Assembly (NCBI RefSeq): GCF_964340395.1
Contig: NC_135559.1
Span: forward strand, 9,150,259-9,191,258
Direction of reading: 5' to 3'
DNA: 41,000 nucleotides
From: Glandiceps talaboti
Taxonomy: Eukaryota > Hemichordata > Enteropneusta > Spengelidae
In this document: positions 1 through 10,759 of the stretch, one piece after another
Position numbering within the stretch: the first letter of the stretch is position 1
Layout: each line of letters opens with the position of its first letter
Position numbers and translations under genes: made by a program
Notes under the pieces: model-generated
The model's database searches: none
The model's input: the letters and a program-made list of their open reading frames with translations, nothing else
Told to the model about the DNA's origin: nothing

Positions 1-21
1 TAACTAAATGTTTTTATCCAC

Positions 22-185
22 AGAAATTGACAGTCATATTGCCATCACACTACATATAACTTTATAAGAACAGAGGAGTAGTCCTGGTCCCCACCTATAA
101 GTTTACAGGTCTACAGGTAGGAACCAGTACTACTCCTCAGCTCTTATATATATATAGTGTGATGGCAATATGATTGTCAATTTCT
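22..185. mobile_element. Small fold-back MITE
   Basis: Two facing arms start with AGAAATTGAC and read CATATTGCCATCACACTA on each strand; the outer 31 bp differ at one position. Similarity continues inward through GAGGAGTAG to the centre near 112, so nearly the whole 164 bp folds into one hairpin. It has no coding capacity. I could not find a convincing target duplication, so the exact ends are uncertain. Confidence 0.7.
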
Positions 186-241
186 TTAGATAGATACCTT
201 TATTTACATTGTTACTTCATCCTATAATTTTCAACGTCATA

Positions 242-298
242 TGTTGTTTGTTTGTTTGTTTGTTTGTTTGTTTGTTTGTTTGTTTGTTTGTTTGTTTG
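242..298. repeat. (GTTT)n microsatellite
   Basis: About 14 uninterrupted GTTT units, with no other feature. Confidence 0.95.
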
Positions 299-1742
299 AA
301 TGATTAGATCACTAGTTGAGTCCAAGCCCCCTGTGGTATGTTATGCTGTAAAGTTGTCAATGCTGCTTGCAGGTTTATTATTCTTTGTATAACTTAAGTC
401 ATCTTCCACAAATTCTGCACTTTGAAACCAAAGCCTTTATTTTGACAGTCAATGCAACCCAGTCATGCTTCAGTGCCATTTACGCTATGCTTTTTGTATT
501 TTTGCTTATAAGAGTGACCAGTCTTTCACTATGTTATGTTTTCCTGCGTTCAAAGAAATGCATGCTGTTCATTTGAAACACTGACTTATACTTTGTTTTT
601 AAAACTCATCTATTTATTTTTTCTAAATTGTTGGATGTGGTGAATGCTGTTTGTGTTTAATAGTTGTGTGTTGAGTTGATGAACAAGTATTAAAAGAGGA
701 TTATGTTACTTGATTAGCCATACTGCTCTTTGTTAGCCTATATCTGATGGGATGGGTCATGTTCACACATCACATCATTTCAGTAGTTTTTGGAATCTTT
801 TCATAGCTTACTTTGTACACAAGCTTTCCATTGTACTCCCTTGCATTTTACAATCAGCCTTGTCTAAATACATATGTTTGTTGTTGATTCAAAATTTGCA
901 TCAAAACAGTGCTATAGAGAAAAACAGTATAAGACTGTAATCTTGCACAGATACTTTCAAATTTATGCTGTGATGAGATGAAATTCCATTCATTATGCCA
1001 ATCAAAATTCTATGTAATTTGACTTGTGTAGATATCTATAATAAATGTTCATGCAAAACATTGATAAAGAAATTTTCAGCAGAGCATACAATCTACAGTA
1101 TTTCTTTCACTGGTAAAAATATTTAAGGGCATCTATAAAGCTCTTGGTGTAGCATGTCTATGAATGACCATATAACCTGTGTTCCACTGTGTGCTTTTAT
1201 AGCAAATTATTGTAAGAGAATTTGAAAAATACTGTACAACTTAAGAGCTGTCAGCTTCCATATTTAAACTTGAAAGTTACTAGTATCTGACCTGAACAGG
1301 CATAACTCCAGTTGATAAACATCATCAGATAATTCTAACATCTAGTGAGCTTAAATCAATTTTGTGTATGTGCAATCTGACAACAGCAAAGCTTTAATGG
1401 TTGAGAAATCCAAATATAACAATTAGTTGAACTTATCTTGGTTGTCTCAAATCTTCATCAGCTTACAGGTTACTGAAATTTCTTGATTGATTTTCATTCA
1501 TTGACCTTTTACCTGAAAGGACAAAAAATTAAAAGATTAACATTAAAAGTGGAGTATTAAGTAATCAATGACAAATTCTTATATACTTAGTATATAGAAA
1601 TTATTGACATATACAATTATCACTGCTTGATACTCAACAACTGTTGGGGCTTTTGCATTCCTAAATCCTTTATTTCTTGATGAAGAATAATATGCAGTTT
1701 GGAGTGATTTGGGTCAGACATTTCAAACTGAATGACACTCTC
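299..1742. other. AT-rich intergenic stretch, no gene seen
   Basis: Short open frames here are low complexity and have no recognisable motif or convincing splice borders. The only structure noted is a 64-bp segment (1169-1232) that recurs inverted at 6178-6241. Confidence 0.6.
1169..1232 (+). repeat. 64-bp perfect inverted repeat, left copy
   Basis: The segment starting CATATAACCTGTGTTCC and ending TTTGAAAAATAC is identical, by eye, to the reverse complement of 6178-6241. Flanks diverge almost at once on both sides. The pair brackets the fold-back transposon at 2547-5333. Confidence 0.85.
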
Positions 1743-1830
1743 CTTACTTACAGCATGGTAAATTTAATCAAACATAGCCGTCACCTGGCGGGTTCGAACC
1801 CAGACTGCAGAGGTAAGAGCCATACAAGCC
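1743..1830 (-). mobile_element. Truncated tRNA-derived SINE fragment
   Basis: About 85 bp matches the internal part of the SINE at 11172-11451, including the polymerase III B box GGGTTCGAACCC (1790-1801) and the adjoining CAGACTGCAGAGGTAAGAG. The A-box half and the 3' tail are missing, so this is a dead fragment and not a tRNA gene. Confidence 0.7.
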
Positions 1831-2540
1831 CCATGTGAAGAGAATGTAAACATTAACTGCATGTCTAAGATCTGCAGGATTCACCTAGTTATATGAGAGT
1901 ACAAGTATTTGCTTCTATTTGCATCCATTTATGCAGGTTTCAATTGTAAGATAGATAGGTCAGTTTTTTTAATTTTTGCAATGAAAATGACTAACCAGAA
2001 AGAACTTTTCTTCTCTTGGCAGTACCATCCAAGATTCAAAACGCTAACATTTCAAAAACTATCTTTTTTAAAATAAAAACCATTTTTGCATCCCAAAGTC
2101 TACATGCCTCACACGTAAGCTTGAAACCACATCGCCCTCGTTCACGGACGCTTTCTGTTTCGGGCAAACTTACGAGTATTTGTTTACTCAGTCAAATGAT
2201 GTTGTTACATTTTCTCTTTCATTCAAAGGTATATTTCGAAGAGACACAGATATGACGACTAATGTTTAATGATTATCTTTACGTAATTTTATGAAAATAA
2301 TATAGACCAGAATCGACTATGTGTTCGAGCCTACCGCAACTCTTCGCACCAAAAATTGTTTAAACCAAGATATTATCCGCCAAATGCGTTTTGTTTATTT
2401 CCCTCGCAAAAGACGCAACGTTTCGGAGCTTAAGTTCATATAATGTGCCGTTTCGGCAATCTGTTGTAATGTCCCACAAACTCCACAATGTACTGCAGCA
2501 TGTGAAATATATATATATCTCACCACAAGAGCGCAGCAGG
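1831..2540. other. Intergenic stretch, no gene seen
   Basis: GC content rises between about 2100 and 2540, with several CG dinucleotides. I see no splice-bordered coding frame. The fold-back transposon inserted at the right edge of this tract, and the GC-richer sequence resumes beyond it (5340-5530), so one CpG-bearing region may have been split by the insertion. Confidence 0.5.
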
Positions 2541-2546
2541 CGGTAT
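2541..2546. repeat. Target-site duplication CGGTAT, left copy
   Basis: CGGTAT lies immediately outside the left end of the fold-back transposon and is repeated directly at 5334-5339, next to the right end. Confidence 0.85.
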
Positions 2547-2559
2547 TATGGAAAGCCAC

Positions 2560-3470
2560 AACTGACTTAAGTGTGTAATTACTATTATTGTATGTGCAAA
2601 TACTATGTTATTATGTGCATTCAATAGTTTATTATGTGCTTACCTTAAATTATTATGTGCATACTGTATTATTCTATGTACAGTTACTATTACTATATGT
2701 GCAAACACTATGTTATTATGTGCATTAAATAGTTTATTATGTACAGTTACTATTATTGTATGTGCAAACACTATGTTAGTATGTGCATTTAATAGTTTAT
2801 TATGTACAGTTACTATTATTGTATGTGCAAACACTATGTTAGTATGTGCATTTAATAGTTTATTATGTACAGTTATTATTATTGTATGTGCAAACACTAT
2901 GTTATTATGTGCATTGAATAGTTTATGTACAGTTAGTGTTATTGTATGTGCAAACACTATGTTATTATGTGCATTAAATAGTTTATTATGTGCAAATCTT
3001 AAGTTATTATGTGCATACTGTATTATTATATGTACAGTTACTATTATTATATGCGCTAACACTATGTTATTATGTGCAAATCTTAAGTTATTATGTGCAT
3101 ACTGTATTATTATATGTACAGTTACTATTATTATATGTGCTAACACTATGTTATTATGTGCATTAAATAGTTTATTATGTGCAAATCTTAAGTTATTATG
3201 TGCATACTGTATTATTATATGTACAGTTACTATTATTATATGCGCTAACACTATGTTATTATGTGCATTAAATATTTTATTATGTGCAAATCTTAAGTTA
3301 TTATGTGCATACTGTATTATTATATGTACAGTTACTATTATTATATGCGCTAACACTATGTTATTATGTGCAAATCTTAAGTTATTATGTGCATACTGTA
3401 TTATTATATGTACAGTTACTATTATTATATGCGGTAACACTACGTCGTTATGTGCATACAGTAGTTTATT
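2560..3470 (+). repeat. Tandem repeats of the left fold-back arm
   Basis: Units of about 105 bp contain TTATTATGTGCA, AAATCTTAAG, TGTACAGTTACTATTATTAT and a CTAACACTATG-type spacer; outer units are shorter. Because the unit length is a multiple of three and the motif lacks stop codons in some frames, both strands show open frames of more than 260 codons. These frames are a by-product of the repeat and not genes. Confidence 0.85.
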
Positions 3471-3498
3471 AAGGGCTTTCGTTAAGATCCCCCGCTAG

Positions 3499-3756
3499 AG
3501 GGCACACTTTCTCGCCGATTCAAACACGCACGCGCAGACTCGAGTTGCTGTTGTGTTATCCTTTTGTGAGCACGTCCCGTCGTCGTCTAGTCTGTCATGG
3601 AGTCCCACGTCTGTTCTGTCAGATTTAGGTCTGTCAGCTTTCACAGCACGTTTCTTGACAGAGGGAGTCACTTTCTCTCATGTGCTCGACATGACTGAGG
3701 AAAATTTAATAAGTTTTGGTGTCAGAAGATTGGGTATGACCGACTTGATTTAAGAA
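3499..3756 (+). pseudogene. SAM-domain-like coding fragment inside the fold-back element
   Basis: The frame is open from just after a TAG at 3496-3498 to a TAA after LGMTDLI. It has no useful ATG before the domain, so it is a fragment or an internal exon. The core reads V-LSDLGLSAF-ARFLTEGVTF, then LDMTEENLISFGV and LGM-DLI. This matches the sterile alpha motif pattern of W/V-L--LGL--Y---F--E-I, L--LTEEDL--LGI and LG-R--IL. SAM domains mediate protein-protein or RNA contacts. The first two-thirds lies in the inverted arm and is repeated on the minus strand at about 4524-4660 with one E to K change; the end lies in the loop. It may be a captured host exon or the remnant of an element-encoded protein. 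Confidence 0.55.
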
Positions 3757-4523
3757 GTCGGTGCCGGGAAGCTTTGGGGCGGGCCGGGCCTGGGAGCTGA
3801 CAGGGGGTCCAACTCGTGCGGCAACTAGATCGCCTCGTGACGTCTAGATCGAGATCTACCGTAACTAAGGGGAGAACCGTTTGATTTCTGGGGGGGGGGG
3901 GGTATGGAGGAAGTAGGTATGGGAGCAAATTTTTTTCCCAGTCAGAGTGACAGCAATTTTTTTTTCTACTGTCAGTCCTGCATCAATTTTTTTTTCAAAT
4001 GGAGTAGCAGTGCAATTTTTTTTTTAATTAATCATTAAGTTTGAATGCGTTGTTCATACTTATACCACGTCACAATGGTTCACAACTGTACCTCTAAATA
4101 ACTTGTTCTGTGCAAGTAGAAGAATTAGCAGTTAGTATGAAAGACGTCTGTCTACGTTAAATTACAACTTTAAATTATAGAACAGTTCCAAAATCAACTC
4201 TGATCAGTACTAAACTTGCTTTTCTTTGAATCAGTCAATTCCTGTAAGTTCTCAGGGAAGATATTATTTTTTGTATTTCGTTATATTTGTTGTTCCTCAA
4301 TTTTCATTCTCAACTTGAGAAAGATTTATTTGTACATCTTTATAAGAGATTTATTTTGAAAGAAAAACACTAGATTTTAACACTAGTTTAGTGACTCCTG
4401 TCTTGTTTTTTAAATTGTCTTAATTTACAGAAACCAAATAGTCCCCTTCAGATATTGACTGTGTCATTGAGATATTGCAACAAAAATCCTGAAATATGTT
4501 TTCTTGGGTCAGAAAAGGAAAGG
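3718..4523. other. Loop of the fold-back transposon
   Basis: Single-copy spacer between the arms. It has a GC-rich start (3755-3860), a 13-G run near 3890-3902 and four T-runs each preceded by GCAA or TCAA (about 3928-4024). The rest is AT-rich. I see no transposase motif. Confidence 0.6.
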
Positions 4524-4680
4524 AAAACTTATTAAATTTTCCTCAGTCATGTCGAGCACATGAGAGAAAGTGACTCCCTTTGTCAAGAAACGTGCTGTGA
4601 AAGCTGACAGACCTAAATCTGACAGAACAGACGTGGGACTCCATGACAGACGACGACGGGACGTGCTCACAAAAGGATAA
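4524..4680 (-). pseudogene. Second, truncated copy of the SAM-like fragment
   Basis: Mirror copy in the right arm. It reads LSWSPTSVLSDLGL and then the TEEN motif and breaks at LISF, where the arm ends and the frame runs into unrelated loop sequence. It differs from the left copy at one visible residue (FLTKG for FLTEG). Confidence 0.6.
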
Positions 4681-4737
4681 CACAACAGCAACTCGAGTCT
4701 GCGCGTGCGTGATTGAATCGGCGAGAAAGTGTGCCCT

Positions 4738-5310
4738 CTAGCGGGGGATCTTAACGAAAGCCCTTAATAAACTACTGTATGCACATAACGACGTAGTGTT
4801 ACCGCATATAATAATAGTAACTGTACATATAATAATACAGTATGCACATAATAACTTAAGATTTGCACATAATAACATAGTGTTAGCGCATATAATAATA
4901 GTAACTGTACATATAATAATACAGTATGCACATAATAACTTAAGATTTGCACATAATAAAATATTTAATGCACATAATAACATAGTGTTAGCGCATATAA
5001 TAATAGTAACTGTACATATAATAATACAGTATGCACATAATAAAATATTTAATGCACATAATAACATAGTGTTAGCGCATATAATAATAGTAACTGTACA
5101 TAGAATAATACAGTATGCACATAATAACTTAAGATTTGCACATAATAAAATATTTAATGCACATAATAACAGTGTTAGCGCATATAATAATAGTAACTGT
5201 ACATAGAATAATACAGTATGCACATAATAACTTAAGATTTGCACATAATAAAATATTTAATGCACATAATAACATAGTATTTGCTCATACAATAATAGTA
5301 ATTGCACACT
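4738..5310 (-). repeat. Tandem repeats of the right fold-back arm
   Basis: Inverted counterpart of 2560-3470 with fewer units, same sub-repeat TTATTATGTGCA read on the minus strand. Confidence 0.85.
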
Positions 5311-5333
5311 TAAGTCAGCTGTGGCTTTCCATA

Positions 5334-5339
5334 CGGTAT
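5334..5339. repeat. Target-site duplication CGGTAT, right copy
   Basis: Direct copy of 2541-2546, immediately outside the right end of the fold-back element. Confidence 0.85.
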
Positions 5340-5804
5340 CAAGCTTCGAGAGAAAATTCATGGGTCACATGTTCGATTTGAAGCGTCTTGATTGCTTTAT
5401 TCGATGCCGTGTCCTATCCCTCTGTATTACAAGTTTAAGCAAGGAATACGTTTGAGCTCGAGCACGCCAAGCAGCGGAGCGCGTCAGCTGTCGCGAGCAC
5501 ACAAAGCGTCGATTTTGCACCATGTCTATCCGTATACTTTCTTTTTTCTTTATTCTTTTTTGGAGTCTTCCATATTTATATAAACTTTTTTTTCTGCGAT
5601 TATTATAAAAAAAATGTTTCATTTTTTTAAAAGATTAGAAAGTGTACAAGTACATACATATAATATTTTTAATCATTTCATTTCTGGCCTTATACCCAAA
5701 ATAACAAATATGTGTAGACGTGTATAATGAGTTTATTAAAATATACTATAAATAAAGAAGTAAGTATGTAAATGTGCCTCATAGCTAACTTGGGCCTTTA
5801 TTAC
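5340..5804. other. Intergenic stretch next to the fold-back element
   Basis: GC-richer to about 5530, then strongly AT-rich. No recognisable gene. A minus-strand AATAAA (about 5733-5738) overlaps the stop reached if the candidate exon at 5805-5957 is read through its donor site. Confidence 0.45.
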
Positions 5805-5957
5805 CTGTATGACATCATTATCATTTTCGAGTTTCACCAGAATTGTTGCCTCATGCCCCTGCTCTACCCTACTGTGAGCTGTGCTGACAGTGTTGTGCCG
5901 GGCAATGTGTGCCGGGTGACTGACCATATGACTGACGCCCTCAACGATGACCAAGGA
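5805..5957 (-). CDS. Isolated candidate coding exon, unknown protein
   Basis: On the minus strand a strong acceptor (an 11-T run followed by ATTTCAG) leads into exactly 153 nt, 51 codons in phase 0, ending CATACAG before a GTAATA donor. The frame has no stop. It encodes a complex, non-repetitive peptide that begins SLVIVEGVSHMVSHPAHIAR and ends with the acidic NDNDVIQ. I do not recognise the family. If the donor is not used, the frame runs a further 21 codons to a TAA overlapping AATAAA, so it could also be a terminal exon. No partner exons were found nearby, so it may belong to a gene with long introns or be an old exon. The fold-back transposon lies about 470 bp downstream. Confidence 0.4.
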
Positions 5958-6335
5958 CTGAAATAAAAAAAAAAATACGACCCATTTACGAGGTCAGAAC
6001 GAACAAGCAGCTAATACAATAGAAGTACGTCTTTAGACGTCCCTCATGGTCTTGACTTAGCGACGACCTACGAGTTGGGGCTCATAGCCGTATCTTCTAC
6101 ATCTGGACGAAGATATTATCAGGATTGTACCTACCTAACCATACTAACAGCAATTACTTTCAGGTAAGACTACTTTCGTATTTTTCAAATTCTCTTACAA
6201 TAATTTGCTATAAAAGCACACAGTGGAACACAGGTTATATGTCCATACAAATCTATGAAAACTAAAAACCAATAGACAGTGTTTAAATTTCATATTTGGA
6301 TATTGTTGATATGTATATATTATTCAAGTCGGTTT
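5958..6335. other. Intergenic or intronic stretch
   Basis: A plus-strand frame is open from about 6020 to a CAG/GTAAGA donor-like site at about 6164, but I see no good acceptor or conserved motif. The 64-bp inverted repeat copy occupies 6178-6241. Confidence 0.35.
6178..6241 (-). repeat. 64-bp perfect inverted repeat, right copy
   Basis: Reverse complement of 1169-1232 with no mismatch by eye. Confidence 0.85.
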
Positions 6336-7891
6336 GCATGTTGCAACACCTGGATGGCTGCATGCAATAAAAGAATCAAAGAAATTTCCACAACATGTGG
6401 TAGATTCACCCATCCTCTGTGCTTTGCATTTTGACCGATAGCTTTTACATTTCCTTGCAAAATCGAATTCATTGAGAATAAATGAACATGCAATTGGCTA
6501 GAAAGGCACAGTGAAATGAATATGAATTTCACTGGTCATGTATCATATTATTTTGAGTGTGTCAGATGAAAGTTAATGATGTGAACATAGAGACAGATAT
6601 ACATTGGATGTAGGGCATTATTGGGACAATACTTTGATAGTTGCCATAGAAATCATATCGGAAAAAGAAGACATATGACCAACTCTTTCACACTGAATCG
6701 TGCACAGCACTTGTAAAACCTTCCACAACTTCACTAGTATGGTCAAACCCTCAGTTTTTATGGCACAGCCTGAATGACAACATATATTATTTAATGCATC
6801 AGATATTGATCACATTGGGTAAACCTTTTTTGATGCAAGTGTACAGGAGAACCAAACATCATGAAGTCCAGTAAGAAATTGTAATACATTCTGTTTTATT
6901 AATAAGTTCTGGCTGACCAGTAGTTTATATAAACACATCACCCTCTGGTTTGTATTGTTGGTTGGTTGATGAGTTGTTTATTTTGTTTATTAGTTGGATT
7001 TGTCATCATTTGGTTGGTTGGTTGGTTTGTCGGTTATTTGGTTGGTGGTTGGTTGGTTGTCTGCGTTAGTTGGTTGTCTGTTGTTTAAGTTATTTATTAT
7101 CTTGTTTATAGTTGTTTGGTAAGTTGGTTGGTCCTTTGAGTTTGTTGGTTGGTTTGTTGGTTAGTCGGTTAGTTGGTTTGCTTGTCAAGTTCATTTATTT
7201 GTTGGTTGGTTTTGTGGGTCACAAATATTGTTGTACATCAATGATGCATTGAATTGGATTAGAGGGTGCTGTGACTATGTACACCATGGGTTGGTCAAAA
7301 CTCACCGATAACACAATGTACAATTGCATTTTCTTTTTTGGCCTCTGTGATGTGTGGTCTTTTTGTTCACTTCTACCATCTTCAATGAAACAAAATGTTT
7401 ATTCGAACTGATCGAAATCTAATGCCTTTGATATCCAGATATGTTGTCAATCAGGCCAGGCTGTACAAATTGAATGGGTAACGATACTGGTGAAGTTATA
7501 GAAGAGTTAAATGAGCTGATGTGCCCGATTCAGTGTGAAAGAGTTTGTCACATTGCCATCTCTTTCCAATATGTCGTCAATGCCAACTGTCACTGTATTG
7601 AAACAATAATGTTATATTTCCTATATATATCTATCTCAATGTTGATGGCATGAATTTTCATCTGACACACCCAAGATAGCAGGCTCCATGATCGGTGAAA
7701 TTCATATTCATTTCATTGTATCTTTTAATGCCAATTTCATGTTTATTTTTTGTCAATGCAATTATATTTTACATTGAAAAGTGAAAAGTATTGGTCACAA
7801 TGCAAAGGATGGAGTATGGATATATCTGCAACATTTTGTAGCGATTTCCTTGTTTCATTTAACAATGCAGTCATCCATGTGTTGTTCCATG
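6336..7891. repeat. Long imperfect inverted repeat (hairpin), arms about 480 bp
   Basis: The left arm 6336-6815 matches the reverse complement of 7406-7891 along its length. Shared blocks include TTTCATCTGACACAC, GAAATTCATATTCATTTCA, GATTCAGTGTGAAAGAGTT and GCAATGC/GCATGCAG-TCATCCA-GTGTTG. By eye the arms agree at roughly 70-75% with several indels. The loop (about 6816-7405) holds a degenerate TTGG-rich tract. No intact frame spans an arm. It could be an old fold-back element, an inverted duplication, or a source of long hairpin RNA. Confidence 0.7.
6952..7217 (+). repeat. Degenerate (TTGG)n-rich tract
   Basis: Irregular TTGGTTGG and GTTTGTTGG units, located in the loop of the long hairpin. 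Confidence 0.75.
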
Positions 7892-8778
7892 TGAAGTGAA
7901 ACAAGTATTTCATTAACTGTTTCCCATTGTCCAGCCACAGTTAATGATCAATCTCAAAGTATTAATCATAATTTGCATACTGCTCTGCAGACTATTGTTT
8001 TTTTATTCACCAATCACTGTGACATTCTTTGTTCATGAGTTGCAAAATGCTGTCTGTAAGGTTAGTTGATTTCACTCTCTGTCCAGCTTTCATTCACAAG
8101 ATCTCTATTATGTTCATCAGTTATAAACTAACGTCCAAGACAGAATGAGAATCTGGAGATAATCAATGTATTGATTACTCAGATTAGAATCAATTTATTG
8201 TTTTTAGCATGACCATGACATGGCTTACCTGTAAGTCTCTCTCTTTCTACTCACATAACTCAACAAAATCAGAATGTGAAATAGACACCTGCCAGGATTC
8301 AAATATGCTGCAAACTATATGAAAAGGTATTTAGAGCTGATCTTTCTTAGTTTCAAAACCTGTGCTAATCTTTGTCTAGTTTTTCGTGATCAACACACAT
8401 TATTTCTATTAGAAACATCTGTTATGCTCTCTACCACAGTTGATTTTGATTATTGTCAGATAGTAAATGAAATAAAATGAAATAAATGAGCTGTCAATGA
8501 CCAACCAGCCATCAAAATAAAAATGCATACAAGAGGTTGCCATTACCTTTTTGTCATGCATCCTCAATGGCACACAGCTGCCAAAATTGGTGTCTACTGC
8601 CCTTCTGCTCATGAAATGTCCTGAACACATTATTTTTGCATTCACTGATATATAGGTGTTAATGATTGTTGAATTGTAGGCATCAGCATCCCACTGACCA
8701 GAGGCACATCAATTGTGAACTACATGTATGCCCAATATTAGTTACAGTTGCTGCAGAAATACAATCATAGACTTGGAT
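7892..8778. other. Intergenic stretch, no gene seen
   Basis: No splice-bordered frame, RNA gene or repeat family recognised. Confidence 0.5.
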
Positions 8779-9012
8779 CCATCACCAAGAACATGTCACA
8801 GACCACAGCAGAGTAAATATTTTACAGGAAGAAGGAGTCGAGACTACAATGCACCATTATATCAAGAACACTTGTCGCAATCCACCACAAGATGTAAAAA
8901 TTGTGCAGAAAGAGGAAGAAGTTAAGACTACCAGTTACATCACCAAGAACACTCTTTGCAATCCACCACAGTATTAATGTTGTACAGGAAGAGGAAGAAG
9001 TCAACAGTTACT
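8779..9012. repeat. Three diverged tandem copies of a 75-80 bp unit
   Basis: Each copy contains ATCA(C)CAAGAACA, then CA-C-CCACAG/A, an AGTA-like segment, TGTACAGGAAGAGG-like sequence and AAGTC/TTAAGAC. The copies start near 8779, 8858 and 8938. Weak open frames on both strands follow the period and are not convincing genes. Confidence 0.65.
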
Positions 9013-10759
9013 ATTAGGGTTGGTCAGCTTGTCATGGTAAGAATTAATAGTCTGTAACATCTCCAAGTCATTTGGAAGAACTATGCAGCATTTGCGCCAA
9101 CAACGACATGTATTAAATGAGTTACCTATAGCATACAGGTGGTCTTTATGAGAAACAGAAGTTGTAAAATGAACAAGACTATTGCTCACATTATCAACTG
9201 TCATGTGAAGCATGTATTTATTATTTGTCAACAAATCCATACCCATTCACGATTGTTTTGTCAAATATCAAATACAATATCAACAATAATTAGTAAACAA
9301 TTCAGCCATTGAAAGGAATAGTTAAACTGTTTCCATTGACATATAGAGTGTATTTGACAAAAAGAAAATGAAAACTGATTACAGCTCCTCGGTTTGAATA
9401 TTTGAGATCTCTTTTAAAAGCCATACTAGCTAGAAGATTTGACGGGTTACCTGGTATATGATGCTATGGGAAACATGGGTGTTGAGGAATTATTGATTGT
9501 AAATTCTGAGAAATTTTATAAATTTTGAAAATTACTGTATCCTTAAACAAGAACAATCTGTCTCTAGATTATTCTTGGGGTTATTTAGCAAAGCCCTAAT
9601 CCCGTGCTATGGCCACTGTCTTTTACATTGAATTGACCTGAAGAAGAGCGACCTGCGTACACTCATAAAGTTGTGTAGTGCATACATGTGTCTGTGTTTG
9701 TGACTAACTTAAAGCTTGAAATCACTGGACCTACTGCTAAAGTTGATGCATTTGTTTAGGTGTTACTAGGGTGTCAACTTTGGGGAACTTGTTAAAGACA
9801 AAGTGACTGTGCCATAGATGTTGATAAGGTAACAGAACAACTTAAAGTTAACCCTAGACACAGCTTAGTTGGAATGTCTGGTACTACTAGACTGATAATC
9901 CATTTGGTATAATAAAGATGAAAACGTGTTCAGTGAAGGATGAGTGCAAATTTAGTGGAAAAATGTGAAACTTGCACCCTAAAATGGCTGACGAGATTTG
10001 TGTATTTATTGGGGTGTCCAACGAGACTTAAAGTGCACATTAATGGCTATATTACAAAATGGGGACAAGGGAAACATAACCACCACACTCCTAGCAATAT
10101 GTTAACTAATTGATGTTGGAGTCAAAAGAAGCGAGATTAATAGGGAACTTGCAAACCTGCCATGTTGAATGTTGCATCATGGGGAATGGGATAATAAATG
10201 CTAAATAAATTAGTATTGTAAACAATAATGTTACATTGTTTGTAACCACAAATAATCAATTCATAGTCACCCTGACCTTTATGGAAGGTTTATTTCATTG
10301 GTAGCTCCAGATTAGGTATTACGATAACCACACATAATCCCACAGGCCTTTGCATCTGAGCATGCTCAGTCTGGATTGCTAGTTCGCTATTTAGTATTAT
10401 TCTAAGGTATGTAAACCCCAGCAACAATAATAATGATATAGCACATGCAACTTTAAACTCTGCTATATATCAACTGACATATAAAATTAATTTCAGGCCA
10501 GCAATTGTGATACAATGTTAGTGTACTTAATTAGTGCCATCTTGTTATGTTCTAAAACTAAAAAAATGTCTTCTCACTTGTTTGATTATGGAGAATACTT
10601 GCTGAGCATTTGCACATAAAATTTGAATTAGAATTACTAGTCATAATTATCGAGAATTTGAAATTCATTATTATCATACCATTACAATTGAAGAATACCT
10701 AACCCAAATACCTAATACAAAATCTTCAGTGTATTTATTTGGTAGACTCTGTTGCTCAG
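9013..10759. other. Long AT-rich stretch, no gene seen
   Basis: No coding frame with motifs, no RNA gene and no clear repeat structure was found. Confidence 0.5.

Larger units (their letters stand above)
2547..5333. mobile_element. Fold-back (FB/TU-like) transposon with tandem-repeat arms
   Basis: The element is 2787 bp long. It begins TATGGAAAGCCACA and ends with the reverse complement TGTGGCTTTCCATA, flanked by a perfect 6-bp direct duplication CGGTAT. The left arm (2547-3717, about 1171 bp) and right arm (4524-5333, about 810 bp) are inverted copies; the length difference comes from the number of repeat units. Arm outer parts are tandem repeats with a period near 105 bp, made of short TTATTATGTGCA sub-repeats. 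Arm inner parts are single-copy and include a SAM-like coding fragment. The 806-bp loop has no transposase that I can recognise. The layout is that of fold-back elements such as Drosophila FB and sea-urchin TU. The element looks non-autonomous, and arm identity is high, so insertion or arm homogenisation was recent. Confidence 0.85.

Noticed and set aside
2605-3498. Open frames of up to 297 codons on both strands in the fold-back arms
   Set aside because: They follow the 105-bp repeat, which is a multiple of three, and the peptides only repeat LLCA/AHNN-type units.
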